A program made the position numbers and the translations under genes. Positions 8,668 through 17,906 of a stretch of 64,000 nucleotides of DNA are shown here, piece by piece (position 1 is the stretch's first letter; each line of letters starts with the position of its first letter). The notes under the pieces are model-generated. The model ran no database searches and was not told the origin of the DNA. It saw nothing but the letters and a program-made list of their open reading frames with translations. The DNA is taken from NCBI RefSeq assembly GCF_000194155.1, contig NZ_GL877878.1, positions 2,146,362 through 2,210,361 on the forward strand, given 5' to 3'. The stretch comes from Saccharopolyspora spinosa NRRL 18395. Lineage in GTDB: Bacteria > Actinomycetota > Actinomycetes > Mycobacteriales > Pseudonocardiaceae.

Positions 8668-11600
8668 TCAGATCACGCCCGCGAGGTAAGCCGCGATCCC
8701 AGCCGGTGTCGGGTGGTTCCACAGCAATGTGGCGGGCAATGCCATCCCTGTCTCCCGCTCCAGGCGCACCCGTAGTTCCGACGCGAGCAGTGAGTCCACT
8801 CCCGCTTCGGTCAACGCCCGGGTCGGGCTCACCGCGTCCGCCGGCACGCCGAGCACCGAGCCGATCGCCGTCGCGACCAGGTCTTCCAGGCAGGCGCGCA
8901 GTTCCGCACCGGAAAGTCCCTCCCACGCACTCGCCGAGCCTTCCTCTGCCACCGTCGAGAGGCCCGACAGCACCGAGGGACGAGGCCCGGTGTGGTCGCG
9001 CCGCACGCGCAGCACCGCCGTGACACCGTTCGGTGCGGCGAGCACACAGTCCAAGGCGCGCAACGCCTCGTCCGCCGTGATGTCACCGGTGCCACGAGCC
9101 TCCAACTCGACGTCTGTCGCGGCGGCCGAGGTGGACATGCCGAGTCCGCGCCAGCTCGTCCACGCGACGCTCGCCGTGCCGGGCCCCCGATGCGTGGCAA
9201 GCGCGTCCAGATAGGCGTTGGCCGCGGCGTAGGCGGTCTGGCCGGGAAGTCCGAGCAGCGGGCCCGCCGACGAGAACAGGACGAGGAAGTCCAGCGACTC
9301 CACCGGGAACAGCTCGTGCAGCACGCGGGCTCCGTCGGCCTTCGGCCGCATGACGTCGGCCAGGTCGTCGGCCGTGACGTCCGCCATCAGTCCACTTCGG
9401 ACCGTTCCGGCGGCGTGCACCACGCCCGCGATCGGCGGCACCGCGAGGGCGGCGAGCGCGGCTCGGGTGCCTTCGAGGTCGGCGATGTCCGCGGCGATCG
9501 GGAACACGGCGACGCCGGCCTGTTCGAGTTCGAGCACCACACGTCCGCGCGGGTCGTCGTCCCAGGACGACCGGGCGGGCAGCGCGGTGCGGCCCTGCAG
9601 GACGACGCGGCGGGCGCCGAGCTGTGCCAGGTGGAGAGCGACTTTCCGGCCGAGGGCGCCGAAGCCGCCGGTCACCAGGTAGGTGGCGTCGGGGCGGCAC
9701 CTTGCCGGCCCGCTCGGCACCGCGGGCACAAGTCGCGGCACCCGCACCTGACCCGCCTCGACGGCCAGAACCGGTTCACGGCGGACGGTGAGCGCCCGGC
9801 CGAGGGTCTCGGCGTCGAGGGTGGTGGGTTCGGCGGGCAGCTCGAGCACGCCGCCCCAGAAGTCCGGGTGCTCGCTCGCTCCGACGCGGCTCACGCCGTG
9901 CAGCGGTGCGAAATCGAGCGAGCCGGACCTCGTGGCACACCACAGCTTCGGCTTCTCGCCCGGCATCGCGACGAGTGCGCGTGCCGTGTCGAGCAGTTCC
10001 TCCACCACGGCGATCGGTTCCGTGCGGACGGGGGCTAGCACGAGGTGCCCGGTGGCGTCGTGCGGGCTCTCGACCAGCGGCAGGCCGAGCGCGGCGGCGA
10101 GCTTGGCGTCCCCCAGCACCACCGCGGTCGCCTTGGCGTCCGGTTCGGCCGGCAGCGGTTCCCAGCGCACCTCGTAGCTCAGCGCGGGCAACGAGTCGCC
10201 GCGCTCGCCGTCGAGCTCGCCGTACCGCAGCCCGTGCATCCACGCGGTGCCCACCCGGACGTCCACCGTGTGCGGACGGTCCGGGTCGACCCTGACGACG
10301 ATCTCGGCGGTCGCCGGAGCGTCCCCGCGCAGGCCGAACGCCCCGATCTCCGCGGGCATGCGCAGCACCGGCGGTCCGTCGAACGCCACCGAGGCGAGGG
10401 ACAGCGCCGCGTCCAACAGCGCGGTCCACCCGTCGGCGACCACCGTGGCGCGCAACGCACCGGGCCCGCACGACAGGGCGGTGAAACTCCAGTCGTAGCC
10501 CATCGCGGCGACGCCGAGTTCGGCGAGCCGCGTGACGACGTGGTCGAGCGGCAGCTCCTCGTCGGCCACGACCCCGAACGGCTCGGCGGAGGTCTCCGCG
10601 ACGACAGCCGTCGTGTGCGCCACCCAGTCGCCGCCGTTGCGCGACACGATCCGCAACGCCTCGCCGTCCCGGACGACCTGCAGCTCCCTGGGCTCGTCCG
10701 CGGGCACCGCCACCGGCATCCGCAGCCGCACGTCGCGCAGCCCGGCGCACTCGCCCGCCGTCCGGAAGGTGTTCAGCAGCACCGCCGCGGGCACGATCTC
10801 CGTCTCCAGCACCGGATGCAGGCCGGGGTACGGGCGGGTGCGCATGGCCAGCGTCGTGCTCCACACCCGCGTGGCCGACCCGTGCACGTCCACCGGCGTG
10901 CCCAGCAGCGTGTCCGGCGGGAACTGCGCGGCGGGACCGCTGACCCAGTGCGGAATGTGCCGCCACACGACTCCGGGCAACGGATGGAAGCCGCCGTCGG
11001 GCTGCAGCACCGACCAAGCCGGGTCCACGCCGTACCCGTACAACGCGGCCAGCCCCGCCAGCAGGCACTCGCTCTCGGACCGGTTGCGGCGCAGGCTCGC
11101 GACCGCGGCTCCGTGCACGTCGCGGGAGTGCAGCACCTCGTTCACCGAGTGGCTGACGACGGGATGCGCGGACACTTCGAGGAACAACCGATGGCCGTCT
11201 TCGACCGCTGCCTCGACCGCGCCCGCGAACCGCACGGGCTCACGCAGGTTGGCCGCCCAGTAGCGGGCGTCCTGCGGCGGTGCCGAACGCGGATCGTCCA
11301 CGGCCGTCACGTACAGCGGCACGCGCGCGGGCCGCGGCTCGAGTTCCGCGACAGCCGGTGCGAGTTCTTCTGCCAATGGCGCCATCTGCGGCGAGTGGAA
11401 GGCGACGTCGGAGTCGACCTGGCGCACGACCTGGCCGAGGGCGGCGAGTTCCGCACTCACCTCGGCAACCGCTTCCGGTGCGCCGGCGAGCACCGTGGAC
11501 GCGGGCGCGGCGGCGATCGCGGCGACCACGTCCGTGCGTCCGCCCAAGTGAGCAACAGCGTCTGCGAAGGACAGGTCGACCATCGCCATCGCGCCGTGAC

Positions 11601-13524
11601 CCGCCACCGCCGGCAGCAGCCGCGAACGGCGGCAGACCAGCCGCGCGCCCTGGTCCTCGGTCAGCACACCGGCCACCACCGCCGCGGCGATCTCGCCCAC
11701 CGAGTGACCGATGATCGCGGCAGGATCGATCCCCCGGTGCCGCCACACCGCAGCCAGACCGACCTGGATCACGAACAGCATCGCCTGGATCCGGTCCACC
11801 CCACCGAGGTCACCCGACTCCAGCACATCGCGCGGAACAACACCGAACTCCTCGGTGAACGTCGTCGCGAGCCGGTCGACGACCTCGGCGAACACCGGCT
11901 CGCTCGCCAGCAGTTCACGCCCCATGCCCGACCATTGGGCGCCGTGGCCCGAGAAGACCCACACAACGCCTTGCGAGGCGAGGACCTCCGCTGGTTCGAC
12001 CGAACGCAGACCCGCGGTGAGCGACTCCCGATCGGCCGCCACCACGGCAGCGCGCACTGGCAGGTGCGACCGTCGGTGGGCCAGCGTGTGGCCGATGTCG
12101 GACAGCGGAACGTCCGCAGGCACCTTCGCGAGCTCGGCGGCCTGGTTCCGCACTGCCTCGGCGGAACCACCGGACACCGGGTACAACCGCAATCCGGAAC
12201 TCGCGGCTACCGGGCGTTGGACGACCTCCGGTGCGCGCTCGAGCACGACGTGCGCGATCGTTCCGCCATAGCCGTAGCTGGCGACGCCGGCGTAGCGGGA
12301 CGTGAGCGGACGCGCCTCGGTGACGACCTCCAGCCCGGACCCCGCCCAGTCGAAGTCGGTGCGCGGCGGGGAGTCCAGCACCGTCGGCGGCACGACGCCC
12401 GCGTCCAGGGCCAGCGCGGTCTTGATCACGCCCGCGATGCCCGCCGCCGCCTCGGTGTGCCCGATCGCGGGCTTCACCGCGCCGACGAGACACCCACCCT
12501 CGCCCAGAACCGCCGCGATGGCACCGAGTTCGATCGGATCGCCGACCCTGGTGCCGGTGCCGTGCGCCTCCACGTACCCGACCTCGCGTGGGTCGACGCC
12601 GGCGTCTGTGTAAGCGGACCGCATCAGATGTTCCTGCGCCACACCGGAAGGCGCCATGATCCCGTCGGTCCGGCCGTCCTGCCGCACCGCCCCGCCCCGC
12701 ACGACGGCCCACACGTGATCGCCGTCGGCGAGCGCGTCGGCCAACCGCTTCACCACCACGACACCGCACCCCTCGCCGCGGCCGTATCCGTTGGCGTCCG
12801 CGGTGAACGTCTTGGAGGTGCCGTCCGGTGAGATCGCCCCAGCCTCGTCCAGCACCGCGGTCAGCCCTGGGCCCGACATGATCATCACGCCGCCGGCCAG
12901 CGCCAGCGGCACCTCGCCCGACGCCACCGCCGCGCAGGCCTGGTGCAGCGCAACGAGCGACGAGGAACACGCGGTGTCGACGGCGAGGGACGGGCCGCGC
13001 AGGTCCAGCGTGTAGGAAATCCGGTTGGCCACGGCGCACAGCGAGGCGCCGATGCCGGTCCAGGGCCGCACCCCCGGCAGGTCCTCCAGCAACCGGCGCC
13101 CGTAGTCGTCGGTGCCGACGCCCAGGTAAACCCCGGCGTCCGTACCCGCGAGCGAGGCCGGGTCGATACCCGCGTGTTCCAGCGCTTCCCAGGCGACCTC
13201 CAGCGCGATGCGCTGCTGGGGGTCCAGTTGAGACGCTTCGACGCCGGAGATGCCGAAGAACGCGTTGTCGAAACCGGCCACGTCGTCGAGGAACGACCCG
13301 CGCGCGGTCACCCGTGACAGGGCGGCGGCGTTCTCCCGGGACAGCCCCGCGGCCGCGTCCCAGCGGCCCGGCGGCACCAGCCCTGCGGTACGAGAACCCT
13401 TGAGCAGCAAGGAGAAGAAGGACTCAGGGGAGGTCACCCCGCCCGCGAACCGGCAACCCATTCCGACGATGGCGACGTGCTGACCTGTAGCAACCACCGC
13501 TCCAGCAGAACAGTCCGCCGACAC
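8668..13524 (-). CDS. Iterative type I PKS, 6-methylsalicylate-synthase type (KS-AT-DH/TH-KR-ACP)
   Basis: This 1618-residue synthase has one set of domains. The KS has DTACSSS (Cys186), HGTGT (His321) and GHTEAAAG (His356). The AT has GHSVG (Ser608) and VAFH (His710), a pattern closer to the malonyl-type HAFH than to the methylmalonyl YASH. A DH-like or thioester-hydrolase domain starts near HPVLETEIVPAAVLL (His903). The KR has TGGFGALG at about 1285-1292 and YAAANAYLDA. The ACP has GVDSLL (Ser1578). Domain order and the EIVPAAVLLNTF segment match 6-MSA-type synthases of bacterial clusters such as ChlB1 and NatPK. There is no thioesterase domain, so release must be in trans, probably via the KAS III-like protein encoded divergently. 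The Gly of the DH HxxxGxxxxP motif is Glu here. The first GTG is used; no good ribosome site is visible, so the true start may differ slightly. Confidence 0.9.
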   Translation of the reverse strand: MSADCSAGAVVATGQHVAIVGMGCRFAGGVTSPESFFSLLLKGSRTAGLVPPGRWDAAAGLSRENAAALSRVTARGSFLDDVAGFDNAFFGISGVEASQLDPQQRIALEVAWEALEHAGIDPASLAGTDAGVYLGVGTDDYGRRLLEDLPGVRPWTGIGASLCAVANRISYTLDLRGPSLAVDTACSSSLVALHQACAAVASGEVPLALAGGVMIMSGPGLTAVLDEAGAISPDGTSKTFTADANGYGRGEGCGVVVVKRLADALADGDHVWAVVRGGAVRQDGRTDGIMAPSGVAQEHLMRSAYTDAGVDPREVGYVEAHGTGTRVGDPIELGAIAAVLGEGGCLVGAVKPAIGHTEAAAGIAGVIKTALALDAGVVPPTVLDSPPRTDFDWAGSGLEVVTEARPLTSRYAGVASYGYGGTIAHVVLERAPEVVQRPVAASSGLRLYPVSGGSAEAVRNQAAELAKVPADVPLSDIGHTLAHRRSHLPVRAAVVAADRESLTAGLRSVEPAEVLASQGVVWVFSGHGAQWSGMGRELLASEPVFAEVVDRLATTFTEEFGVVPRDVLESGDLGGVDRIQAMLFVIQVGLAAVWRHRGIDPAAIIGHSVGEIAAAVVAGVLTEDQGARLVCRRSRLLPAVAGHGAMAMVDLSFADAVAHLGGRTDVVAAIAAAPASTVLAGAPEAVAEVSAELAALGQVVRQVDSDVAFHSPQMAPLAEELAPAVAELEPRPARVPLYVTAVDDPRSAPPQDARYWAANLREPVRFAGAVEAAVEDGHRLFLEVSAHPVVSHSVNEVLHSRDVHGAAVASLRRNRSESECLLAGLAALYGYGVDPAWSVLQPDGGFHPLPGVVWRHIPHWVSGPAAQFPPDTLLGTPVDVHGSATRVWSTTLAMRTRPYPGLHPVLETEIVPAAVLLNTFRTAGECAGLRDVRLRMPVAVPADEPRELQVVRDGEALRIVSRNGGDWVAHTTAVVAETSAEPFGVVADEELPLDHVVTRLAELGVAAMGYDWSFTALSCGPGALRATVVADGWTALLDAALSLASVAFDGPPVLRMPAEIGAFGLRGDAPATAEIVVRVDPDRPHTVDVRVGTAWMHGLRYGELDGERGDSLPALSYEVRWEPLPAEPDAKATAVVLGDAKLAAALGLPLVESPHDATGHLVLAPVRTEPIAVVEELLDTARALVAMPGEKPKLWCATRSGSLDFAPLHGVSRVGASEHPDFWGGVLELPAEPTTLDAETLGRALTVRREPVLAVEAGQVRVPRLVPAVPSGPARCRPDATYLVTGGFGALGRKVALHLAQLGARRVVLQGRTALPARSSWDDDPRGRVVLELEQAGVAVFPIAADIADLEGTRAALAALAVPPIAGVVHAAGTVRSGLMADVTADDLADVMRPKADGARVLHELFPVESLDFLVLFSSAGPLLGLPGQTAYAAANAYLDALATHRGPGTASVAWTSWRGLGMSTSAAATDVELEARGTGDITADEALRALDCVLAAPNGVTAVLRVRRDHTGPRPSVLSGLSTVAEEGSASAWEGLSGAELRACLEDLVATAIGSVLGVPADAVSPTRALTEAGVDSLLASELRVRLERETGMALPATLLWNHPTPAGIAAYLAGVI

Positions 13525-13532
13525 GGGATGCG

Positions 13533-13605
13533 TGAGTAGCGGCTACTCAACTTCAGTGAGAGCGCGCACATACTCAGACGCCTGCAGTTGAGTAGTCACT
13601 ACTCA
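13533..13605. promoter_or_regulatory. Twin 17-bp palindromic operators in the divergent PKS / KAS III promoter region
   Basis: TGAGTAGCGGCTACTCA (13533-13549) and TGAGTAGTCACTACTCA (13589-13605) are two perfect 8-1-8 inverted repeats of one motif, with centres 56 bp apart. A loose half site (TACTCA) lies between them at 13571. The first is 9 bp from the PKS start codon and the second about 35 bp before the KAS III start. They are almost certainly binding sites for one dimeric regulator controlling both operons. The LuxR or TetR protein of this cluster is a candidate; which one is unknown. Confidence 0.8.
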
Positions 13606-13640
13606 TGCGATGCCACTCGATCGTGTGATCACCTGATCGT

Positions 13641-14627
13641 GTGCGCACCGACGATCTCTTTCTCGCCGGCATCGGCAGCCATCTCCCGCCGAGGGTGGAC
13701 TCCGAGTTCCCCGGCCAGCGCTCGGTCACCGTCAGCCCGGACGAACCCGCGCCGGACATGGCCGTCAAAGCCGCGCTCAGAGCGCTCGCCGCGTGCGGGC
13801 ACGAGCCGGATGACTTCGCCGTGCTGCTGCACAGCGCGACACATCCGCAAGGACCGGAAGGCTGGTCCGCGCCCCACTACGTCCTGCTCAACACGCTCAA
13901 GCAGCCGATCCCGGCGATCGAGCTGCGGCAAGGCTGCCTCGGCATGCTCGCGAGCGTGGAAGCCGCCTTCTACCGGCTGAAGGCGAATCCCGCGCACCAC
14001 GCGGCGTTGGTCACGACCGCGGACAACTTCTCGACGAGCCTCGCAGACCGTTGGACCGCCTCAGACCTCTTCGTGCTCGCGGACGGCGCGGCGGCGGTCG
14101 TGATATCCACGACGCACGGTTTCGCGAGGGTCAAGGCGATCGGGTCGCTCTCGGATCCTGCGATGGAGGTCCTGCACCGCGCCGGCGAGCCGTTGTTCCC
14201 GCCCGGCGCGACCGTCGGGCGCGGCCTGAACTTCCGCGAACGGGCCGACCACGTGCGCGAGCAGTGGGCGGCGGGGGAGGCACCGCCGATCCTCGGGTTC
14301 GGCGAGCAGGTGGCCGAGATCGCCGACCGCACGCTGGCCGAGGCGGGCGTGAGCATCGACGACATCAAGCGCGTCTGCCACCCCGGCTACACCGAGGACG
14401 CGATCGACGCGATCTTCCTCGACCCGCTCGACGTCGCAACCGAGCAGGGCACGCAGGAGTTCACCGGCACGGTCGGTCACACCGGAGCCGCAGACCTTTT
14501 CCTGGCGCTGGAACACCTGTGTCGCGGCGGTGAGGTCGGGGTGGGCGACCACGTGATGCTGATCGGGTCGACCACCGGGATGGAGGCCGGGTGCGCGGTC
14601 GTGGAGATCACGGGGGAAGGGGTCTGA
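13641..14627 (+). CDS. KAS III-like acyltransferase (ChlB3/AviN/CerJ-type)
   Basis: This 328-residue thiolase-fold protein is related to FabH. The nucleophile is Cys99 in RQGCLGML and a catalytic-type His247 is in RVCHPGYT. The position of the FabH GNTS Asn reads VGHTGAAD (His280), so the decarboxylating Cys-His-Asn triad is altered. That pattern fits KAS III homologues that transfer acyl groups (for example 6-MSA from a PKS to a carrier or acceptor) instead of making C-C bonds. It heads the plus operon, and its stop overlaps the ligase ATG. No ribosome site precedes the GTG, so the mRNA may be leaderless. By position and family it should offload the PKS aryl product. Confidence 0.85.
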   Translation: MRTDDLFLAGIGSHLPPRVDSEFPGQRSVTVSPDEPAPDMAVKAALRALAACGHEPDDFAVLLHSATHPQGPEGWSAPHYVLLNTLKQPIPAIELRQGCLGMLASVEAAFYRLKANPAHHAALVTTADNFSTSLADRWTASDLFVLADGAAAVVISTTHGFARVKAIGSLSDPAMEVLHRAGEPLFPPGATVGRGLNFRERADHVREQWAAGEAPPILGFGEQVAEIADRTLAEAGVSIDDIKRVCHPGYTEDAIDAIFLDPLDVATEQGTQEFTGTVGHTGAADLFLALEHLCRGGEVGVGDHVMLIGSTTGMEAGCAVVEITGEGV

Positions 14628-16192
14628 TGCTCGACGGATGCATGCCGTGGCCGGACGAGGTGGCGCGGCGTTACCGCGCCACCGGGATCTGGCGTGGCGA
14701 GTCGCTGGGGTCGGCACTGCGGGACGCGGCGGCGCGGTTCGGCCCACGGACCGCGTTGGTGCACAACGACAAGCGTTACAGCTACGCCGAGCTGGACGAG
14801 TGGGCCGGCAGGCTCGCCGCCGGGTTCGCCGAGGCGGGTGTCAAGTCCCGTGAACGCGTCGTGGTGCAGCTGCCGAATGTGCCGGAGTTCGTCGCCATCT
14901 GCTTCGGGTTGTTCCGGCTGGGCGCCGTTCCGGTCTTCGCGCTCGCCGCCCACCGCGACACCGAGCTGCGTCACCTGTGCGAGCTGACCGAGGCGGTCGC
15001 CTACGTCGGGCCGGGCGTGCACCGCGACTTCGACCACCGGGCGCTGGGCGAACGACTGCGCGCCGATCTCCCGCACCTGCGCTCGTTGTTCGTCGTGGAC
15101 TCGTTGCCCGACGCCCAACCGAGCGAGTTCGCTGAACCGGATCCGTCTGACGTGGCGTTCTTCCTGCTTTCCGGTGGCACGACCGCGTTGCCCAAGCTCA
15201 TCCCCCGCACCCACGACGATTACCTGTACCAGGCGCGCACGGCGGCGTCGGTGTGCGAACTGACCGGCGACGACGTGTACCTGGCCGCGCTGCCGATCGA
15301 GTTCAACTTCGCCTGGGGCTGTCCCGGCGTCCTCGGCACGCTGCTCACCGGCGGTGCCGTCGTGATCGCCGACGACCCGTCACCGGAGACGTGCTTCCCC
15401 TTGCTGGCAAGGGAATCCGTGACGGTGACGTCGCTGGTGCCGTCGCTCACCCAGCTCTGGGTGGAGGAGGCCGGGTGGACCGAGGAGGACCTGGGGTCGT
15501 TGCGGCTGCTGCAAGTTGGTGGCGCGCGGATGAAACCGGAGTTCGTGCGGTCGATCGGTCCGTCGCTGGGATGCGTGCTGCAGCAGGTGTTCGGCATGGC
15601 CGAGGGGTTGCTGACGTTCACTCGCGCGGGCGCCTCCGACGAGCACGTCCTGGGCACGCAGGGACTTCCGATCTCCCGCGAGGACGAGGTGTTGATCGTC
15701 GACGAGGGCGGGACACCGCTCCCACCGGGCGGGATCGGCGAACTGGTCACACGCGGCCCGTACACGGTCCGCGGCTACTACCGGGCGGACGAGCACAACG
15801 CGAAGGTGTTCACCGAGGGCGGTTTCTACCGCACGGGTGACCTCGCCCGGCTCACCGAGCATGGCGAGCTCGTCATCGAGGGCCGGATCAAGGACATGAT
15901 CATCCGGGGCGGCGACAAGATCTCCGCGGGCGAGGTCGAGTCCTACCTCGTCGAGCACCCGGCGGTCGCGGCCGCCGCGGTGATCGGCTACGCGGACGAG
16001 TTCCTCGGCGAACGCACCTGCGCGTACGTCGTCGCTCGCGGTGAACCGCCGACGCTCGCGGAACTGCGCGAGTCGATGCACGCCAGGGGTGTCGCGGAAT
16101 ACAAGCTGCCGGACCGGCTGGAGCTGATCGACGCGCTGCCGCTCACCCCGCTCGGCAAGCCGGACAAGAAAGCGTTGAGGTCCAAGGAATGA
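14627..16192 (+). CDS. Aryl-acid adenylate-forming ligase (DhbE/EntE family) with altered pocket
   Basis: This 521-residue ANL-superfamily enzyme resembles 2,3-dihydroxybenzoate/salicylate-AMP ligases: P-loop SGGTTALPK at 182-190, IPRTHDDYLY, HLGTQG-type A5 region, YRTGDLARL, and C-terminal Lys511 in PLGKPDKK. The acyl pocket equivalent to DhbE HNYPLSS reads FNFAWGC (226-232), preceded by Glu225. The Asn that contacts the 2-hydroxyl in DhbE is kept, while its neighbours are replaced by bulky or acidic residues. The substrate is therefore probably not plain DHB; 3-hydroxyanthranilate or 3-hydroxypicolinate are candidates. The ATG overlaps the KAS III stop and has a GGGGAAGGGG site. The downstream carrier protein is the likely acceptor of the activated acid. 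Confidence 0.88.
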   Translation: MLDGCMPWPDEVARRYRATGIWRGESLGSALRDAAARFGPRTALVHNDKRYSYAELDEWAGRLAAGFAEAGVKSRERVVVQLPNVPEFVAICFGLFRLGAVPVFALAAHRDTELRHLCELTEAVAYVGPGVHRDFDHRALGERLRADLPHLRSLFVVDSLPDAQPSEFAEPDPSDVAFFLLSGGTTALPKLIPRTHDDYLYQARTAASVCELTGDDVYLAALPIEFNFAWGCPGVLGTLLTGGAVVIADDPSPETCFPLLARESVTVTSLVPSLTQLWVEEAGWTEEDLGSLRLLQVGGARMKPEFVRSIGPSLGCVLQQVFGMAEGLLTFTRAGASDEHVLGTQGLPISREDEVLIVDEGGTPLPPGGIGELVTRGPYTVRGYYRADEHNAKVFTEGGFYRTGDLARLTEHGELVIEGRIKDMIIRGGDKISAGEVESYLVEHPAVAAAAVIGYADEFLGERTCAYVVARGEPPTLAELRESMHARGVAEYKLPDRLELIDALPLTPLGKPDKKALRSKE

Positions 16193-16413
16193 GCATCACC
16201 GAGACAGAGCTGCGCACGACCGTCGCCGGCGCGCTGGGCACCGCGCCGGACGAGATCGACGGCGACGCGAACCTCGTCCTGCTCGGGCTGAGCTCGCTCG
16301 AGGTGATGCGGATGGCGAGCCGCTGGCGCCGGGAGAAGAGGCAGATCTCGTTCGCCGCGCTCGTGCGCTCACCGACGCTGAACCAGTGGCTCGTCCACCT
16401 CAACGCCCGATGA
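16189..16413 (+). CDS. Discrete aryl/acyl carrier protein
   Basis: This is a 74-residue PP-binding domain. The phosphopantetheine site reads LGLSSLEVM with Ser36, so the usual Asp before the modified Ser (DSL) is Ser35. That is unusual but seen in some stand-alone carriers. The gene overlaps both neighbours by ATGA, which places it translationally between the ligase and the amidohydrolase. It probably carries the activated hydroxy-amino aromatic acid as a thioester (inference). Confidence 0.85.
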   Translation: MSITETELRTTVAGALGTAPDEIDGDANLVLLGLSSLEVMRMASRWRREKRQISFAALVRSPTLNQWLVHLNAR

Positions 16414-17906
16414 CCGTTCTGCTCCTCCAGGACGGCTGCGTCTACACCGCGGACGCCGGCCATCGCGTGTTGTCGCGCGGGTGTGTGCTGGTCGTCGACG
16501 ACCGGATCGCGGCGGTGGGCACGGCCGAGGAGGTCGGCGCCGCCGTCGCCGCGCTTCCACCACACCGGGCGGCCGAACTGGCCGTGCTGGACGCGAGCCG
16601 CATGATGGTGCTGCCGGGGTTCGTGAACGCGCACTGGCACGAGACATTCGCGTTGCGGCTGACCGGACAGAACGCGTTGCGCCCCACGTCCGATCGAGCG
16701 GACGTCGGCGGAATGCTCAGCAACGGCGGCAACACGTACGACGTCTCGGCGTCGTTCGACGGATCAGCCGACCTGGCCGACCTGCTCACCGCTGGCGAGG
16801 CGGCGGCGGTGGCGCGGTACTCGATGTGGACGCAGTTGCGTTGTGGCACGACGACTCTCGGTGACACCGGGTCGATCAACCATCCGGCGGCGCTCGCCCA
16901 GGCCGCGGCCGGGCTGGGCATCCGGTGCGCCGTCAGCCTGTGGGCGGGCGACGCCGTGTGCGAGCCAGGCTCCGACGAACCGGTGCGTACGAGAGACGCG
17001 GACGACCTGCTCGCACGCACCGAGGAGGTCGTGCGGCTGGCTGACGGCGAGCACGTGCGCGCCCGTCCCGGCACCATCTACGTCACCAACATGACCGACG
17101 AGCTCGGGAAGGGGCTCGCCGACCTCACCGCGCGCCACGATCTGCCGTTCGTCACGCATGTCGCGGCGTTGCGCTCGGAAGCCGATGTGATGCGCAGGCA
17201 TTTCGGGACCACCGGCCTGCGCCGGCTGCACGACCTCGGCCTGGTCAACGACAGATTCACCGCCGTGCACTGCGGTTTCCTCGACGACGAGGAACGCGGG
17301 CTGCTGCTCGACGCGAACGCCTCGCTCACCGTGTCTCCGGCGAAGTACGGCTGCAGCGGTGAGACGCTGATGACCGAGTCCGGCACGATCACCGCGTTGC
17401 GCCGCGCCGGGCTGCCGGTGTCGTTATCGACCGACGGCTCCCCCTTGCCGCACGCGGGCGTGGTGGAGGCGATGCGCGCGATCTGGCACGGTGTCGCCGA
17501 ACGCACCGGGGACCCCGCCGAAGTGCTGCCGACCGACGCCCTCGCTATGGCCACCCGCGTCCCCGCGGCGAGCTTGCGGTGGCCAGGAATCGGGTCGATC
17601 GAACCGGGCAACCTCGCCGACCTCGTGCTGGTGCGCACCGACGATTGGCGCTACCTGCTGCAGCCGCGTCCGCTGGAGAGCCTGCTGATGGTGGGCAGTT
17701 CGCAGGACGTCGACACGGTGATCGCCGGGGGCCGGGTCGTGATCCGGGACGGCCGCGCGACCGAGGTGGACGAGGACGCATTGCGCGCCGACTACCTGGA
17801 CGCGCTGGGGTCCTTCAGCTCGCGGTGCCTCGGGGTTGACGCGGCACCGCTGCTGCGGGCGGCGCGGCGCCGGCCAGCGCCGCGCCGAGATCGGCCCGCC
17901 GGGTGA
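16410..17906 (+). CDS. Amidohydrolase-superfamily enzyme, candidate benzoxazole cyclase
   Basis: This 498-residue metal-dependent amidohydrolase of the TrzN/AtzB/guanine-deaminase-like subgroup has the HxH metal motif at His75/His77 (FVNAHWHE), His250 (VTHVAAL), His287 (AVHCGF) and Asp342 (STDGSPLPH), a full one-metal site on a TIM barrel. The ATG at 16410 overlaps the carrier-protein stop; an upstream in-frame GTG at 16386 is less likely because it lies inside that gene. In benzoxazole clusters (BomN, NatL2) a member of this superfamily condenses an ester or amide to form the ring, which fits the gene set here. The 3' end overlaps the convergent LuxR gene by 92 bases. The enzyme family is firm; the reaction is inferred from context. 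Confidence 0.85.
   Translation: MTVLLLQDGCVYTADAGHRVLSRGCVLVVDDRIAAVGTAEEVGAAVAALPPHRAAELAVLDASRMMVLPGFVNAHWHETFALRLTGQNALRPTSDRADVGGMLSNGGNTYDVSASFDGSADLADLLTAGEAAAVARYSMWTQLRCGTTTLGDTGSINHPAALAQAAAGLGIRCAVSLWAGDAVCEPGSDEPVRTRDADDLLARTEEVVRLADGEHVRARPGTIYVTNMTDELGKGLADLTARHDLPFVTHVAALRSEADVMRRHFGTTGLRRLHDLGLVNDRFTAVHCGFLDDEERGLLLDANASLTVSPAKYGCSGETLMTESGTITALRRAGLPVSLSTDGSPLPHAGVVEAMRAIWHGVAERTGDPAEVLPTDALAMATRVPAASLRWPGIGSIEPGNLADLVLVRTDDWRYLLQPRPLESLLMVGSSQDVDTVIAGGRVVIRDGRATEVDEDALRADYLDALGSFSSRCLGVDAAPLLRAARRRPAPRRDRPAG

Noticed and set aside
10045..12831. Long plus-strand reading frame inside the PKS gene
   Set aside because: It is an antisense shadow in high-GC DNA; the composition is Arg/His/Gln-rich and no motif is present, while the opposite strand encodes obvious KS, AT, DH and KR domains.
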